Below, one piece after another: positions 34,055 through 43,359 of a stretch of 64,000 nt of DNA. This stretch comes from Rhodobacter sp. (lineage in GTDB: Bacteria; Pseudomonadota; Alphaproteobacteria; Rhodobacterales; Rhodobacteraceae), in assembly GCA_027487575.1 (NCBI GenBank), contig JAIYDJ010000120.1, positions 1 through 64,000 on the forward strand. Direction: 5' to 3'. Position numbers and translations under genes: made by a program. Below the pieces are notes generated by a model. The model saw only the letters and a list, made by a program, of their open reading frames with translations. It was not told where the DNA came from and ran no database searches. Position 1 is the stretch's first letter, and every line of letters starts with the position of its first letter.

Positions 34055-34078
34055 CTGTGCAACAGCGCTGTGATACAC
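34055..34078 (+). promoter_or_regulatory. putative integrase arm-type sites, right end
   Basis: CTGTGCAACAG (34055-34065) and CTGTGATACAC (34068-34078) repeat the two boxes found inside the left end, with the same 13-base step. They lie 54-77 bases inside the right att core, and an inverted repeat GGTTTTCCTG / CAGGAAAACC (from about 34048 to 34095) encloses them. Confidence 0.6.
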
Positions 34079-34131
34079 TGCGGTGCAGGAAAACCTAGTT
34101 TTCCATCCAAATCAACAACTTGCGTATAGAT

Positions 34132-34149
34132 TTGGCTCCGGCGGTAGGG
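34132..34149 (+). repeat. proximal attachment site overlapping the tRNA-Asn 3' end
   Basis: TTGGCTCCGGCGGTAGGG, identical to 4432-4449. It covers CCA, the discriminator, the 3' acceptor strand and part of the T stem of tRNA-Asn, so the tRNA stays functional after integration. Confidence 0.85.
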
Positions 34150-34207
34150 ATCGAACCTACGACCAATTGATTAACAGTCAACTGCTCTACCGCTGAGCTA
34201 CGCCGGA
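34133..34207 (-). tRNA. tRNA-Asn (GTT)
   Basis: On the minus strand the 5' acceptor TCCGGCG (34207-34201) pairs with CGCCGGA before GCCA (encoded CCA end at 34135-34133). D arm GCTC-AGCGGTA-GAGC, anticodon arm GTTGA-CTGTTAA-TCAAT with anticodon GTT, and T arm GTAGG-TTCGATC-CCTAC are all intact. It is the integration target of the 29.7-kb island. Confidence 0.97.
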
Positions 34208-34576
34208 ACGGTTCGGGCCGTATAGCAAGGGTATCCGGGGGCGTAAAGGGGGGCGGGCGGGAAAAGCGATGGGAACGCGGATGTCGGGTCGGATCGGGTC
34301 GGAACGACCGGTCTCGCGGCAAATCCGCGGCCTTGCGGGTGGGCGGCGGCGCGGCGAAATCCGCGTTGTAGGCACCACCAGAGCCGCCAGACCTTTGATC
34401 CGCCGCCCGGAGGCCCTTCCGAAGATGCGAATTTTCAGACTGTTACCGCAACCAGTGTGCGGTGGGCCGCATAAATCGCTTACGTCTTCATGATGGGCGG
34501 GGCATTCTTGGAGGAATCGTTGACGGGCACTAGCGCCCGGCATTCCCGCGCTCAATCCAGACGAAAAGGTTTCCCG
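34208..34576. other. intergenic region between tRNA-Asn and fba
   Basis: About 370 bases. It must hold the leftward tRNA promoter and the rightward fba promoter. TTGACG at about 34519 with a small hairpin GGGC-ACTAG-CGCCC just after it could be part of the fba leader. A longer ORF start at 34490 runs into fba but lacks a ribosome site. No gene seen. Confidence 0.4.
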
Positions 34577-35647
34577 ATGGCCCTGATCACCCTGCGCCAG
34601 CTTCTCGATCACGCCGCCGAGCATGGCTATGGCGTGCCCGCCTTCAACATCAACAACATGGAACAGGGCCTCGCGATCATGGAGGCCGCGAAGGCCACCG
34701 ATGCGCCGGTCATCATCCAGGCCAGCCGCGGTGCGCGGTCCTATGCCAATGACATCATGCTGGCCAAGATGATCGAGGCGCTGGCGCAGATCTATCCGCA
34801 GATCCCGCTGTGCATGCATCAGGACCACGGCAACAATGAAGCGACCTGCCTTTCGGCCATCAAGCACGGGTTTACCTCGGTGATGATGGACGGAAGCCTG
34901 ATGGGCGATGGCAAGACGCCCGCCAGCTATGACTACAATGTCGGGATCACCGAACGGGTCAGCACGATGGCCCACATGGTCGGCGCGTCGGTCGAAGGAG
35001 AGTTGGGCGTGCTGGGGTCTCTGGAAGGCGAGTCCGAGGCAGAAGACGGTCATGGCGCGGAAGGCAAGCTGGACCATTCCATGCTGCTGACCGACCCCGA
35101 TCAGGCGGTCGACTTCGTGGCGCGCACCAAGGTCGACGCGCTTGCCATCGCCTGCGGCACGTCGCACGGGGCCTACAAGTTTTCGCGCAAGCCAACGGGC
35201 GAAATTCTGGCGATGAGCGTGATCGAGGCGATCCACCAGAAACTGCCGAACACCCACCTTGTCATGCATGGCTCGTCTTCGGTGCCGCAGAACCTGCAGG
35301 ACATCATCAACGAGTTCGGCGGCGCGATGCCGCAGACCTTTGGCGTGCCGGTGGAAGAGATCGTGCGCGGCATCAAGATGGGCGTGCGCAAGGTCAACAT
35401 CGACACCGATTGCCGGATGGCGATGACGGGCCAGTTCCGCAAGGTGGCGACCCAGACACCGGCGGAATTCGATCCGCGCAAGTTTCTGAAACCGGCGATG
35501 GATGCAATGCGGGATGTGTGCAAGCTGCGGCTTGAGGCGTTCGGGACGGCCGGTCAGGCCGGCAAGATCAAGGTCATCGCGATGGAGGACATGGCGAAAC
35601 GCTATGCCGCAGGATCGCTGGACCCGGCCATTTCCGGCACGCATTGA
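34577..35647 (+). CDS. fba: class II fructose-bisphosphate aldolase, Calvin subtype
   Basis: 356 residues from [17 protein letters not shown], with AAAGG upstream. Zinc and catalytic motifs: HQDHG (about 80-84), ESEAEDG region, HGSSSVP (about 231-237) and KVNIDTDCR (about 274-282). Length and the [13 protein letters not shown] start match the CbbA-type aldolases of autotrophic proteobacteria. Makes or splits fructose-1,6-bisphosphate and sedoheptulose-1,7-bisphosphate. Followed by rpe and gph, a typical trio of Calvin cycle and photorespiratory genes. Confidence 0.95.
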   Translation: MALITLRQLLDHAAEHGYGVPAFNINNMEQGLAIMEAAKATDAPVIIQASRGARSYANDIMLAKMIEALAQIYPQIPLCMHQDHGNNEATCLSAIKHGFTSVMMDGSLMGDGKTPASYDYNVGITERVSTMAHMVGASVEGELGVLGSLEGESEAEDGHGAEGKLDHSMLLTDPDQAVDFVARTKVDALAIACGTSHGAYKFSRKPTGEILAMSVIEAIHQKLPNTHLVMHGSSSVPQNLQDIINEFGGAMPQTFGVPVEEIVRGIKMGVRKVNIDTDCRMAMTGQFRKVATQTPAEFDPRKFLKPAMDAMRDVCKLRLEAFGTAGQAGKIKVIAMEDMAKRYAAGSLDPAISGTH

Positions 35648-35759
35648 CGTTCAGGACGCAAGGCTCCGCCGGACGCAGGGCTGCTGTTCCCCCTGGAACG
35701 CAGCAAAACTCCCAAAGGGCGGACCGGTTGGTCCGACCCGGCAACCAAGGGCGCTATCC

Positions 35760-36458
35760 ATGACGTTTTCCCGCACCATGAAGATCGCCCCGTCGATCCT
35801 GTCTGCCGATTTCGCCAACTTCGGACAGGAGTGCCGGGCGATCGAGGCGCAGGGGGCCGACTGGGTGCATGTCGACGTGATGGACGGGCATTTCGTGCCC
35901 AACATCACGTTCGGCCCGGCCACCTGCGCCGCCATCCGGCCACACATCAAGGGGGTGATGGATGTGCATCTGATGATCGCGCCGGTGGACCCCTACATCG
36001 AGGTATTTGCCGGCACCGGTGCCGATGTCCTGACGGCGCATCTGGAAGCGGGCCCGCACATCCACCGCACGCTGCAGGCGATCCGGGGGGCGGGTGTCAA
36101 AGCGGGCCTTGCGATCAATCCGGGAACATCCGTCGATCTGGTCGAGCCGTTGCTGGACATGCTGGACCTGGTGTGCGTCATGACGGTGAACCCGGGGTTC
36201 GGGGGGCAGAAGTTCATCCACAGCCAGATCGCCAAGGTCGCCCGGCTGCGCGCGATGATCGGGGACCGGCCGATCCATATCGAAGTCGACGGCGGAGTGA
36301 CCATCGAAACGGCACCCCTTGTTGCGGCGGCGGGGGCGGATGTTCTGGTCGCGGGGTCTGCGGTGTTCAAGGGCGGGTCGGTCGCGGACCCTGCCCCCTA
36401 TGGTGCCAACATCCGCGCCCTTCGCGCCGCAGCCGAAGGCGCGCTTGGGCTGCAATGA
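35760..36458 (+). CDS. rpe: ribulose-phosphate 3-epimerase
   Basis: 232 residues from ATG 35760; the family-typical start MKIAPSILSADFANFG begins six codons later at 35778. Metal-binding and catalytic residues are in VHVDVMDGHFVPN, MDVHLMI and HIEVDGGV, with the phosphate loop GADVLVAGSAVF near the end. Interconverts ribulose 5-phosphate and xylulose 5-phosphate. Its TGA overlaps the gph start (ATGA). A hairpin CGGACC-GGTT-GGTCCG lies in the fba-rpe gap at 35720-35735. Confidence 0.95.
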   Translation: MTFSRTMKIAPSILSADFANFGQECRAIEAQGADWVHVDVMDGHFVPNITFGPATCAAIRPHIKGVMDVHLMIAPVDPYIEVFAGTGADVLTAHLEAGPHIHRTLQAIRGAGVKAGLAINPGTSVDLVEPLLDMLDLVCVMTVNPGFGGQKFIHSQIAKVARLRAMIGDRPIHIEVDGGVTIETAPLVAAAGADVLVAGSAVFKGGSVADPAPYGANIRALRAAAEGALGLQ

Positions 36459-37111
36459 CCGCAATCATCTTTGATCTTGACGGAACCCTGATCGACAGCG
36501 CGCCCGATATCCATGCGGCCGTAGCACGGGTTCTGGCGCGGGAAGGCCTGTTGCCCCTGACCTTTCCCACCGTCCGCGGATTCATCGGCAACGGTGTGCC
36601 GGTCCTGATCGACAGGGTCATGGCGGCAAGGGACATCCGCCCGGACCCTGTGATGCGCGACCATCTGATCGCCCGGTTTCTGGAGGAATACGGCCCGGCT
36701 TCCACCGACCTGACAGCCCTTTACCCCAACGTCCGACCGGCCCTGCAGTCGCTGCAAGACGCGGGCCATCAGATGGGCATCTGCACGAACAAGCCCGAAG
36801 GCCCCGCGCGCAGCATCCTTGCCGCCTTCGGACTTCTGCCGTTTTTCGGCGTCGTGATCGGCGGTGACAGCCTTGGGGTGCGCAAACCGCATCCGGAGCC
36901 GCTGACCACCGCGCTGGCGATGCTGGGGGGTGCCCCCGCGCTGTTCGTTGGGGACAGCGAGGTGGATGCGGAAACCGCCCTTGCAGCCGGGATTCCCTTT
37001 GCGCTGTTCACCGAAGGCTACCGCAAGACGGCGGTCGCAGACCTGCCGCATCTGCATGCCTTTTCCGACTTTGCCGCCCTGCCCGCCCTGGTGCAGAAGA
37101 TCACACCGTAA
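36455..37111 (+). CDS. gph: phosphoglycolate phosphatase (HAD superfamily)
   Basis: 218 residues. HAD motif I FDLDGTLIDS (about 5-14), motif II CTNKPEG (about 104-110) and motif IV VGDSEVDAETA (about 161-171) are intact, with a small helical cap. Removes phosphate from 2-phosphoglycolate formed by RuBisCO oxygenation or DNA repair. Position after fba and rpe supports the cbbZ-like role. Coupled to rpe by a 4-base overlap. Confidence 0.92.
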   Translation: MTAIIFDLDGTLIDSAPDIHAAVARVLAREGLLPLTFPTVRGFIGNGVPVLIDRVMAARDIRPDPVMRDHLIARFLEEYGPASTDLTALYPNVRPALQSLQDAGHQMGICTNKPEGPARSILAAFGLLPFFGVVIGGDSLGVRKPHPEPLTTALAMLGGAPALFVGDSEVDAETALAAGIPFALFTEGYRKTAVADLPHLHAFSDFAALPALVQKITP

Positions 37112-37500
37112 CCCTTGGATGTGCCGTGAGATCCGGCCCCCGAAGCGCAGCCCTGACCCGGCGAACTGGCCCACGAACCTTCGTGGCAATCCTCATTGAC
37201 AGATAACGGGATCGTGTCATCCTTCGTCCACAATGGTGTACCGAAATTTCCGAGTCGGGTCGGGTGTTCGGGAGCCGCGTGTACAGCACACAATTCGCTG
37301 CCTTGCGACGGCACGCGGCACGCAAAAGAACTGTGTTCCGGCACCAAGCCGGGCCAGCACGAAGGGTTGCTGCGCGTCTGTCGTCTGCGATGTGGGGAAT
37401 GACCGTCGGGCCGGGGGGCCTTCGGACCAGATGGACGGGACAGGATCTGCGGTTGCGCCTGTTTCTCTGGCCGAAGGAAAAGACGAGAACGGAGGCAAGA
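37112..37500. promoter_or_regulatory. upstream region of the AppA-like gene
   Basis: 389 bases without a credible gene; an ORF open from 37264 lacks a ribosome site until 37501. TTGACA at 37196-37201 could be a -35 element. TGT-N12-ACA at 37215-37232 matches the loose PpsR/CrtJ consensus, notable because the next gene resembles an antagonist of PpsR, but a single site may be chance. Confidence 0.35.
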
Positions 37501-38802
37501 ATGCAGGGGACAGGTCCGCAGGCCAAGACGGAAGGCATGTCGGCATTCAGCGTGTTCAGCGAGGCGGGTCCGCATCTTCAGGACCCCCTGGGGCTGGCGG
37601 CGATGGTCGCGCGGATGCGCGCGGCGCACCGGACGATGGGCATCACCGGGGCGATTGCCTGCGACGAGGGCCGCATCCTGCAATGGATCGAAGGACCCGA
37701 GACTGCCGTGAACTTGCTGTGGGACCGCATCCGGCTGGACGCAAGGCACCGCGTGAAATGGGCGAACCCGCCCGAAGTGGTGACGACGCGCCATTTCCCC
37801 GGCTCGCCGCTCAGGCTGGCCATGACGATGGCAAACCTTGCAAGGCTTCATGCCCTGTCGCTCGACGATGTATTCAGCTTGCCGGACGGGATCGATCTGT
37901 CTCACACGCCACAGGAGGCGCACGATGGACTGCATTTGTCCGCAGGGGGCGGGCCGGATGGCGCAATCCGGTTTGCCGAGCCGGACGGATGGAGTCTGGA
38001 CGCGGCGCACCGCGCCCAGACAAACGGGGCATTGGAGGCGCGGACGCAAACCATCGTTGCGGTTCTGAACGGTCCCGACCCGAAGATCGCGCGCTGCCAG
38101 CTGGAAAAGATGCTGTTGCAGACCGGCGTGCTGGAAACGGCGGCGCTGGTGCAGGCGATCCATGACGAATTGCAGTCGGGCTGGATGACCGGCCGTTTCA
38201 GCGCGCTTCAGCGCCAGTTGGCACTCGCGATGCTGCAATCGGCTGTCCGGCGGCGCATGGATATCGGGGAAAACACGCGGACCATCGGCAGCGCGCTGGT
38301 CAGCCTGCTGCCCGGCACGTCTGACATGTGCGGCGTGATGGTCAAGGTTGCGCTGTTGCGGCGGGCAGGATGGTCGGTGCGGCTGCTGCTGCCTGTCAGG
38401 ATGTCCGAGATCGTTGCAGCGGCGCGCAATTTTGAACCGGACGTGATCGTACTGGCGGGGTCGCAAATGGCGTCGCACACGACGGACCTCGGACTTCTGG
38501 CCGATCTGCTGCCGAGGCTGGCCGAAACAGGGGCGGCGCCCGTGATCGTCGGCGGAAAACTGGCGGAAACCGATCCGGAACAGGTGATGAACCTGGGGGC
38601 CAGCGGTGTTTGCGCCTGCTTGACCTGGATCGCACCGATTGCGGCGCATCTGGCAGAAGAGCTGCCCATAGACCTGCGCCAGACCCGCAACCACAAGACC
38701 GGCGGACAGGTTCTGCGGGCCGACCGTGCCCTTGCGTCCCTGCTGGCCGACAGCCCGCCGGGCCGTGCAAGGCAGGCAAACCGCAGGTCGCCGCCTGTCT
38801 GA
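37501..38802 (+). CDS. AppA-like regulator: degenerate BLUF domain plus cobalamin-fold (SCHIC-type) domain
   Basis: 433 residues; GGAGG precedes ATG 37501. Residues about 13-100 follow the BLUF pattern (MGITGAIACDEG, ILQWIEG with the conserved Gln), but the flavin-ligating Tyr is Phe (SAFSVFSE) and the Trp/Met pair near the end is missing. The C-terminal 200 residues (TIVAVLNGPDPKIARCQLEK, PVRMSEIVAAARNFEPDVIV, PVIVGGKL) resemble the B12-binding-like domain of AppA/PpaA without the DxHxxG cobalamin motif. AppA of Rhodobacter senses light and redox and blocks the repressor PpsR. Here light sensing is doubtful; redox or heme sensing is more likely. Presence hints at a phototrophic or formerly phototrophic lineage. 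Confidence 0.65.
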   Translation: MQGTGPQAKTEGMSAFSVFSEAGPHLQDPLGLAAMVARMRAAHRTMGITGAIACDEGRILQWIEGPETAVNLLWDRIRLDARHRVKWANPPEVVTTRHFPGSPLRLAMTMANLARLHALSLDDVFSLPDGIDLSHTPQEAHDGLHLSAGGGPDGAIRFAEPDGWSLDAAHRAQTNGALEARTQTIVAVLNGPDPKIARCQLEKMLLQTGVLETAALVQAIHDELQSGWMTGRFSALQRQLALAMLQSAVRRRMDIGENTRTIGSALVSLLPGTSDMCGVMVKVALLRRAGWSVRLLLPVRMSEIVAAARNFEPDVIVLAGSQMASHTTDLGLLADLLPRLAETGAAPVIVGGKLAETDPEQVMNLGASGVCACLTWIAPIAAHLAEELPIDLRQTRNHKTGGQVLRADRALASLLADSPPGRARQANRRSPPV

Positions 38803-38812
38803 CCCGTGGCGA

Positions 38813-38837
38813 ACCGCCCCCCCTGTCGGGGGGCGGT
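38813..38837. terminator. bidirectional terminator between the AppA-like gene and icd
   Basis: ACCGCCCCCC (38813-38822) pairs with GGGGGGCGGT (38828-38837) around a 5-base loop, placed between two convergent genes whose stops are at 38802 and 38846. Confidence 0.7.
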
Positions 38838-38845
38838 GGTGCCGG

Positions 38846-41077
38846 TCATCCTACCTGATCGATGATTCCGGCGAACGTGCGTGACGGACGCATGACGGTC
38901 GCCGTCTTTTCCGGGTCGGTGTGATAGTAGCCGCCCAGATCGACGGGTTTTCCCTGATCGGCCGCGATCTCGGCTACGATCTTCGTCTCGTTATCGGCAA
39001 GGGCGGCGGCGATCGGCGCGAAATGCGCGGCTAGCCCGGCGTCCTCGGTCTGGGCCGCCAGCGCCTGCGCCCAGTACAGCGCAAAGTAGAAATGGCTGTC
39101 GCGGTTATCGGTCTGGCCCACCCGGCCCTCGGGCGACTTGTTGTGATCCAGGACACCCTGCGTCGCCACATCGACCGCCTTGCCCAGCACCCGTGCCTTT
39201 GCATTGCCCTTGGCATCGGCAAGGAACTTCAGGCTTTCGCCCAGGGCGCAGAATTCGCCCAGGGAATCCCAGCGCAGATGGTTTTCCTGCATCAACTGCT
39301 GCACATGCTTGGGGGCCGACCCGCCTGCCCCCGTTTCGAACATTCCGCCGCCGTTCATCAGCTTGACGATCGACAGCATCTTGGCGGACGTTCCCAGTTC
39401 AAGGATCGGGAACAGGTCGGTCAGATAGTCGCGCAGCACGTTGCCCGAGACGGAAATCGAGTTTTCGCCCTTGCGGATGGTTTCGAGCGACAGTCGCGTC
39501 GCCTCACGCGGAGCCAGAATGCGAAACGCATCGGTTGCCCCGGCAGCGGCCAGGATCGGCTTGACGTACTTGATCAGCTCGGCGTCGTGGGCGCGGGCTT
39601 CATCCAGCCAGAACACCGCCTGACATCCTTCGGCCTTCTGGCGCGAAATCGCGAGTTTCACCCAGTCCTCGATGGCCGCCTGCCGGGTGGACGCGGCGCG
39701 CCAGATGTCCCCGGCCTTGACATGGTGTTCATGCAGAACCTCGCCATTGGCCAGGATCAGCCGCACTGTGCCATCCACCGGAATCTCGAAGGTGGTCGGG
39801 TGCGAGCCGTATTCCTCGGCCTTCTGCGCCATCAGACCGACGTTCTGCACCGTACCCGCCGTCGACGGGTCCAGCGCGCCGGTCTGCTTGAAGTAGGTCA
39901 CCGCCTCGTCATAGATCGCGGCATAGGAACTGTCGGGGATCACGCAGTTGGTGTCCGCGGGCTTGCCGTCGGGGCCGTACCCCTTGCCACCCGCGCGCAG
40001 CAGCGCCGGGATCGACGCGTCGACGATCACGTCGGACGGCACGTGCAGGTTGGTGATGCCTTTGTCGGAATTCACCATATACAACGGAACGCGGTCGGCC
40101 ATCACCGCATCGATGTCGGCCGCGATGGCCTTGCCGTCTGGCATTTCCGCGACCCGCTGCAGCATCGCGCCGATCCCGGAGTTCGGATCCACGCCCGCCG
40201 CCGCCAGCGCGGGCCCGTGCCGGTCAAACACCGGCTCAAGGAACTGCTTGACCGCGTGGCCGAAGATGATCGGGTCCGACACCTTCATCATCGTGGCCTT
40301 CAGGTGGATCGAAAAAAGCACGCCGTTGCGCTTGGACCCTTCGATCTGTTCAGCCAGAAACGCGCTCAGCGCGGCGGCCGACATGAAGGTCGTGTCAACC
40401 ACGGTGCCCTCGGGATAGGTCAACCCCTGCTTCAGAACGGTCACGGTACCGTCGGTCGCAGTCAGTTCGATCCGTGCGGGTCCGGCCTGCGCCGCCGTCA
40501 GCGTGGCAGACCGCTCGTTCGCGCGGAAATCATCGCCCGACATGGTCGAGACATAGGTCTTGCTGTCGGGCGACCACGCGCCCATCGAATGCGGGTTGGC
40601 CTTTGCATAGTTCTTGACCGCAATGGCCGCCCGCCGGTCAGAGTTGCCTTCGCGCAGCACCGGGTTCACCGCCGACCCCTTGATCGCGTCGAACCGGCTG
40701 CGGATCGCCTTTTCCTCGGCGGTTGCGGGGTCTTCGGGATAGTCGGGCAGGTTGTAACCCTGCGACTGCAGTTCTTTCAGCGCCGACACCAGTTGCGGCA
40801 CCGAAGCCGAGATGTTGGGTAGCTTGATCACGTTGGCATCCGGCGTCTTGACCAGTTCGCCCAGTTCGGCAAGGTCGTCGCGCTGGCGCTGCGCGTCGGT
40901 CAGGTGTTCGGGAAAGGCCGCGATAATGCGACCCGCCAGCGAAATGTCGCGCGTGCCGACGCTGACCCCGGCCGCCGAGGCAAAGGCCCGGATGATCGGC
41001 AACAACGAGGCCGACGCGATCTGCGGGGCTTCGTCGACCTTGGTGAAGATGATGTCGGGGATGGACTGATCATTCAT
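38846..41077 (-). CDS. icd: monomeric NADP-dependent isocitrate dehydrogenase
   Basis: 743 residues, the length of the monomeric IDH-II class (about 740). Family hallmarks run through the chain: [34 protein letters not shown]-type region (about 138-150) and NPHSMGAWS. Oxidises isocitrate to 2-oxoglutarate with NADP in the TCA cycle. No sign of damage. Preceded on the same strand by a GntR gene 88 bases upstream, with its own terminator downstream. Confidence 0.95.
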   Translation of the reverse strand: MNDQSIPDIIFTKVDEAPQIASASLLPIIRAFASAAGVSVGTRDISLAGRIIAAFPEHLTDAQRQRDDLAELGELVKTPDANVIKLPNISASVPQLVSALKELQSQGYNLPDYPEDPATAEEKAIRSRFDAIKGSAVNPVLREGNSDRRAAIAVKNYAKANPHSMGAWSPDSKTYVSTMSGDDFRANERSATLTAAQAGPARIELTATDGTVTVLKQGLTYPEGTVVDTTFMSAAALSAFLAEQIEGSKRNGVLFSIHLKATMMKVSDPIIFGHAVKQFLEPVFDRHGPALAAAGVDPNSGIGAMLQRVAEMPDGKAIAADIDAVMADRVPLYMVNSDKGITNLHVPSDVIVDASIPALLRAGGKGYGPDGKPADTNCVIPDSSYAAIYDEAVTYFKQTGALDPSTAGTVQNVGLMAQKAEEYGSHPTTFEIPVDGTVRLILANGEVLHEHHVKAGDIWRAASTRQAAIEDWVKLAISRQKAEGCQAVFWLDEARAHDAELIKYVKPILAAAGATDAFRILAPREATRLSLETIRKGENSISVSGNVLRDYLTDLFPILELGTSAKMLSIVKLMNGGGMFETGAGGSAPKHVQQLMQENHLRWDSLGEFCALGESLKFLADAKGNAKARVLGKAVDVATQGVLDHNKSPEGRVGQTDNRDSHFYFALYWAQALAAQTEDAGLAAHFAPIAAALADNETKIVAEIAADQGKPVDLGGYYHTDPEKTATVMRPSRTFAGIIDQVG

Positions 41078-41164
41078 GTTCGCGACCCTGTCTGGTTTCG
41101 AAAAGGATATTCGCCGAAACTGCGCCGACCCGCCAGCCCTGCCGACAACGCGACCCCGGCAGCA

Positions 41165-41890
41165 TCAGCCCAGCAACCGGCTGGCCACCGACCGCAGATG
41201 CGCGCGCATCGCCGACTGGGCGGCGTCGGGACTGCGCCCGGCGATTTCTTCGACGATGGCCGCATGTTCGGCAAAGCTGGAATGGTCCTGCGGCGGCCGC
41301 GTCCCGGACCGGACCACCCGCCCCCATGACACCATGCGCCGCAGCGTGTTCAACTGGTCGAACAGCGCCAGCAGGGTCGTCGACCCGCTGCTTTCCGCGA
41401 TCTGGCGGTGAAACTCGTTGTCCAGCGCCTCGTATTCCCGCCACGACGCGGACTGCATCGCGCGGTCGACGTTCAGCCTGAGCTTGGCAATGCCCGAGGC
41501 AGAGGCATGCAGCGCCGCCTCGCGCGCCAGGGCCGGTTCCAGCGCAGATCGGGCGCGCATGACATCGGCGGGGCTGACCAGATTGGCCAGTTGATCCAGC
41601 GCGCCGGTTGCGGTTCCCTCGCTGGACTCGGTCAGGAACGTGCCCTTGCCGACATGGCGCCACAACCGGTTTTCCTGCTCCAGCGCCTCCAGTGCGCGGC
41701 GCAGATCGGTCCGCTTCAGGCCAAGCTCGATGCACAGCAGCCGTTCGGCGGGCAGACGGTCGCCGGGCTTGAACGCCTTGGCGGCGATATAGGCCCGAAG
41801 CTGCGCCAGCGCCGCATTGCCCGACACGCCGGTTTCCGATGAAAGCGGACCGCCGGTCAGGTCCTGTGCTGCGGGAAGGTCGTTGGCCAT
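41165..41890 (-). CDS. GntR-family regulator, FadR/FCD subfamily (first paralogue)
   Basis: 241 residues from MANDLPAAQDL. Winged helix about 30-90 (KPGDRLPAERLLCIELGLKR, LRRALEALEQENRLWRHVGK) and an FCD ligand domain (MRARSALEPALAREAALHAS, EYEALDNEFHRQIAES, HLRSV) with the metal-binding Asp/His set. Divergent from an FAH hydrolase gene; three ATTGATTGC-like repeats lie between the two. It probably represses the FAH locus until an organic-acid ligand binds. Close paralogue at 42691-43359. Confidence 0.88.
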   Translation of the reverse strand: MANDLPAAQDLTGGPLSSETGVSGNAALAQLRAYIAAKAFKPGDRLPAERLLCIELGLKRTDLRRALEALEQENRLWRHVGKGTFLTESSEGTATGALDQLANLVSPADVMRARSALEPALAREAALHASASGIAKLRLNVDRAMQSASWREYEALDNEFHRQIAESSGSTTLLALFDQLNTLRRMVSWGRVVRSGTRPPQDHSSFAEHAAIVEEIAGRSPDAAQSAMRAHLRSVASRLLG

Positions 41891-41903
41891 GGCTGTGATC
41901 CCG

Positions 41904-41942
41904 ATTGATTGCCTTGATCTATATTGATTGCGATTGATTTGC
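41904..41942. promoter_or_regulatory. ATTGATTGC repeats between gntR and the FAH gene
   Basis: ATTGATTGC occurs at 41904-41912 and 41923-41931 (19-base step) with a near copy ATTGATTTGC at 41933-41942. Clustered direct repeats in a 100-base divergent region next to a GntR gene are a likely operator. Confidence 0.5.
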
Positions 41943-41993
41943 GAAGGGGAATCTGTGATGCAGGTCGCAACCTGCGTCAGGAGAGTTGCGCCC

Positions 41994-42680
41994 ATGCCGA
42001 ACTACGTGATCGATCCGCCCGCTGTCGTGACCTTGCCGATTGCGGGATCGGATGACCTGTTTCCCGTCCGCCGGGTGTATTGCATCGGGCGCAACTATGC
42101 CGCCCACGCGATCGAGATGGGCCATGATCCCAACCGCGAACCCCCGTTCTTCTTTCAGAAGAACCCCAATAACCTGACCACCGGCGAAAGTTTCCCCTAC
42201 CCGGCCCAGACCAGCGACGTTCACCACGAGATCGAGATGGTCGTGGCGCTGAAGTCGGGCGGCATCAACATTCCGCTGGATCAGGCGCTGGACCATGTCT
42301 GGGGCTATGGTGTGGGTCTGGACATGACGCGTCGTGACCTGCAGGGCGTCGCCAAGGAAATGGGCCGACCCTGGGAAATCGGCAAGGCGTTCGAAGAGTC
42401 GGCCCCGGTCAGCCCGCTGCGTCCGGTGTCCGAAGTCGGGCATCCTGCAGCGGGTCTTGTGCAGTTGAAGGTCAACGGCAAGCCGAAGCAGACCGGCGAT
42501 CTGAACCAGATGATCTGGAAGGTGCCCGAGATGATCTCGTATCTGTCTGATTTCTTTGAACTGGCAGCGGGCGACGTCATCATGACCGGCACGCCTTCGG
42601 GTGTGGGCGCGGTCGTTCGCGGCGACGTGATGGAATGCCATGTCGGCGGCGTCGGCGATCTGACGGTGACAGTGGTCTGA
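41994..42680 (+). CDS. fumarylacetoacetate hydrolase family protein (fumarylpyruvate hydrolase-like)
   Basis: 228 residues; CAGGAGAG stands upstream of ATG 41994. Short FAH-fold protein with VYCIGRNYAAHAIEMG, the metal ligands in HHEIEMVVAL (about 79-88) and the closing motif MTGTPSGVGAV (about 199-209). Such enzymes hydrolyse C-C bonds of acylpyruvates such as fumarylpyruvate, or tautomerise/decarboxylate 2-oxoacids. It stands between two paralogous GntR genes. The exact substrate cannot be read. Confidence 0.85.
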   Translation: MPNYVIDPPAVVTLPIAGSDDLFPVRRVYCIGRNYAAHAIEMGHDPNREPPFFFQKNPNNLTTGESFPYPAQTSDVHHEIEMVVALKSGGINIPLDQALDHVWGYGVGLDMTRRDLQGVAKEMGRPWEIGKAFEESAPVSPLRPVSEVGHPAAGLVQLKVNGKPKQTGDLNQMIWKVPEMISYLSDFFELAAGDVIMTGTPSGVGAVVRGDVMECHVGGVGDLTVTVV

Positions 42681-42690
42681 CCGGCAGCGG

Positions 42691-43359
42691 CTAGCCCGAC
42701 AGGGCTGGCAGCACCCGTTCGCGCACCGCGTTCAGATGTTCGCGCATCCGTTGTGACGCAAGCGCGCCGTCGCGGGCGGCAATGGCCGCGGCGATTGCAT
42801 CATGCTGGGCAAAGCTGAAATGGTCGGGTGGCGGCGTCTTGGTGTCGCGCCGCTGCCCCCAGACCGTGGACCGGCGCACGGCATTCACGATGTCGAACAG
42901 ATAGACCAGCAGCTTGTTGTGGGTCGCCTTGGCGATGGCGTAGTGCAGGTTGTTGTCCCACGCCTCGTAGCTGCGCCAGTCTGCGGCAGCCCGCCCGCGC
43001 TGGCTGCACGCCAGAATCTCGTCGAAGTCGGCGCGCGTGCCATAGACGGCGGCAAGCCGCGCCAGTTCCGGCTCGATCGCCAGCCGTGCCGCGATGACCT
43101 GCGCGGGGCTGGCCAGTTCGCCCAGATAGGCGACATCGGCCAGGTTGAGAACCGGGCGCGCCCCGATGAAGGTGCCGCGCCCGACGTGCCGCCAGATCAG
43201 CCCGTCTTCCTCGAGCAAGGACAAGGCCTTGCGCAAGTCGCCCCGCGACACGCCGAACTGTTCGCTCAGGTCCCGTTCGGCGGGCAGGCGGTCGTTATGG
43301 TTGAATCCCTTGGCGGCAATGAACTGCCTGATCTGTTCGGCCAGCGCGGCGGCGTCCAT
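42691..43359 (-). CDS. GntR-family regulator, FadR/FCD subfamily (second paralogue)
   Basis: 222 residues from MDAAALAEQIRQFI, with AAGGA 10 bases upstream; a start at 43392 is possible. Same layout and strong similarity to the regulator at 41165-41890 (DRLPAERDLSEQFGVSRGDL, DGLIWRHVGRGTFIG, PPPDHFSFAQHDAI). FCD domain shows WRSYEAWDNNLHYAIAKATH. Ends 10 bases after the convergent FAH gene and is divergent from the second FAH gene, which it likely controls. Confidence 0.88.
   Translation of the reverse strand: MDAAALAEQIRQFIAAKGFNHNDRLPAERDLSEQFGVSRGDLRKALSLLEEDGLIWRHVGRGTFIGARPVLNLADVAYLGELASPAQVIAARLAIEPELARLAAVYGTRADFDEILACSQRGRAAADWRSYEAWDNNLHYAIAKATHNKLLVYLFDIVNAVRRSTVWGQRRDTKTPPPDHFSFAQHDAIAAAIAARDGALASQRMREHLNAVRERVLPALSG

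Noticed and set aside
34187-35644. 485-codon minus-strand ORF opposite fba
   Set aside because: His/Arg-rich shadow of a clear aldolase gene; also runs into tRNA-Asn.
37217-37330. Possible tRNA or structured RNA upstream of the AppA-like gene
   Set aside because: A GTTCGGGAGCC-like patch looked like a T arm, but no acceptor stem or anticodon arm could be built.
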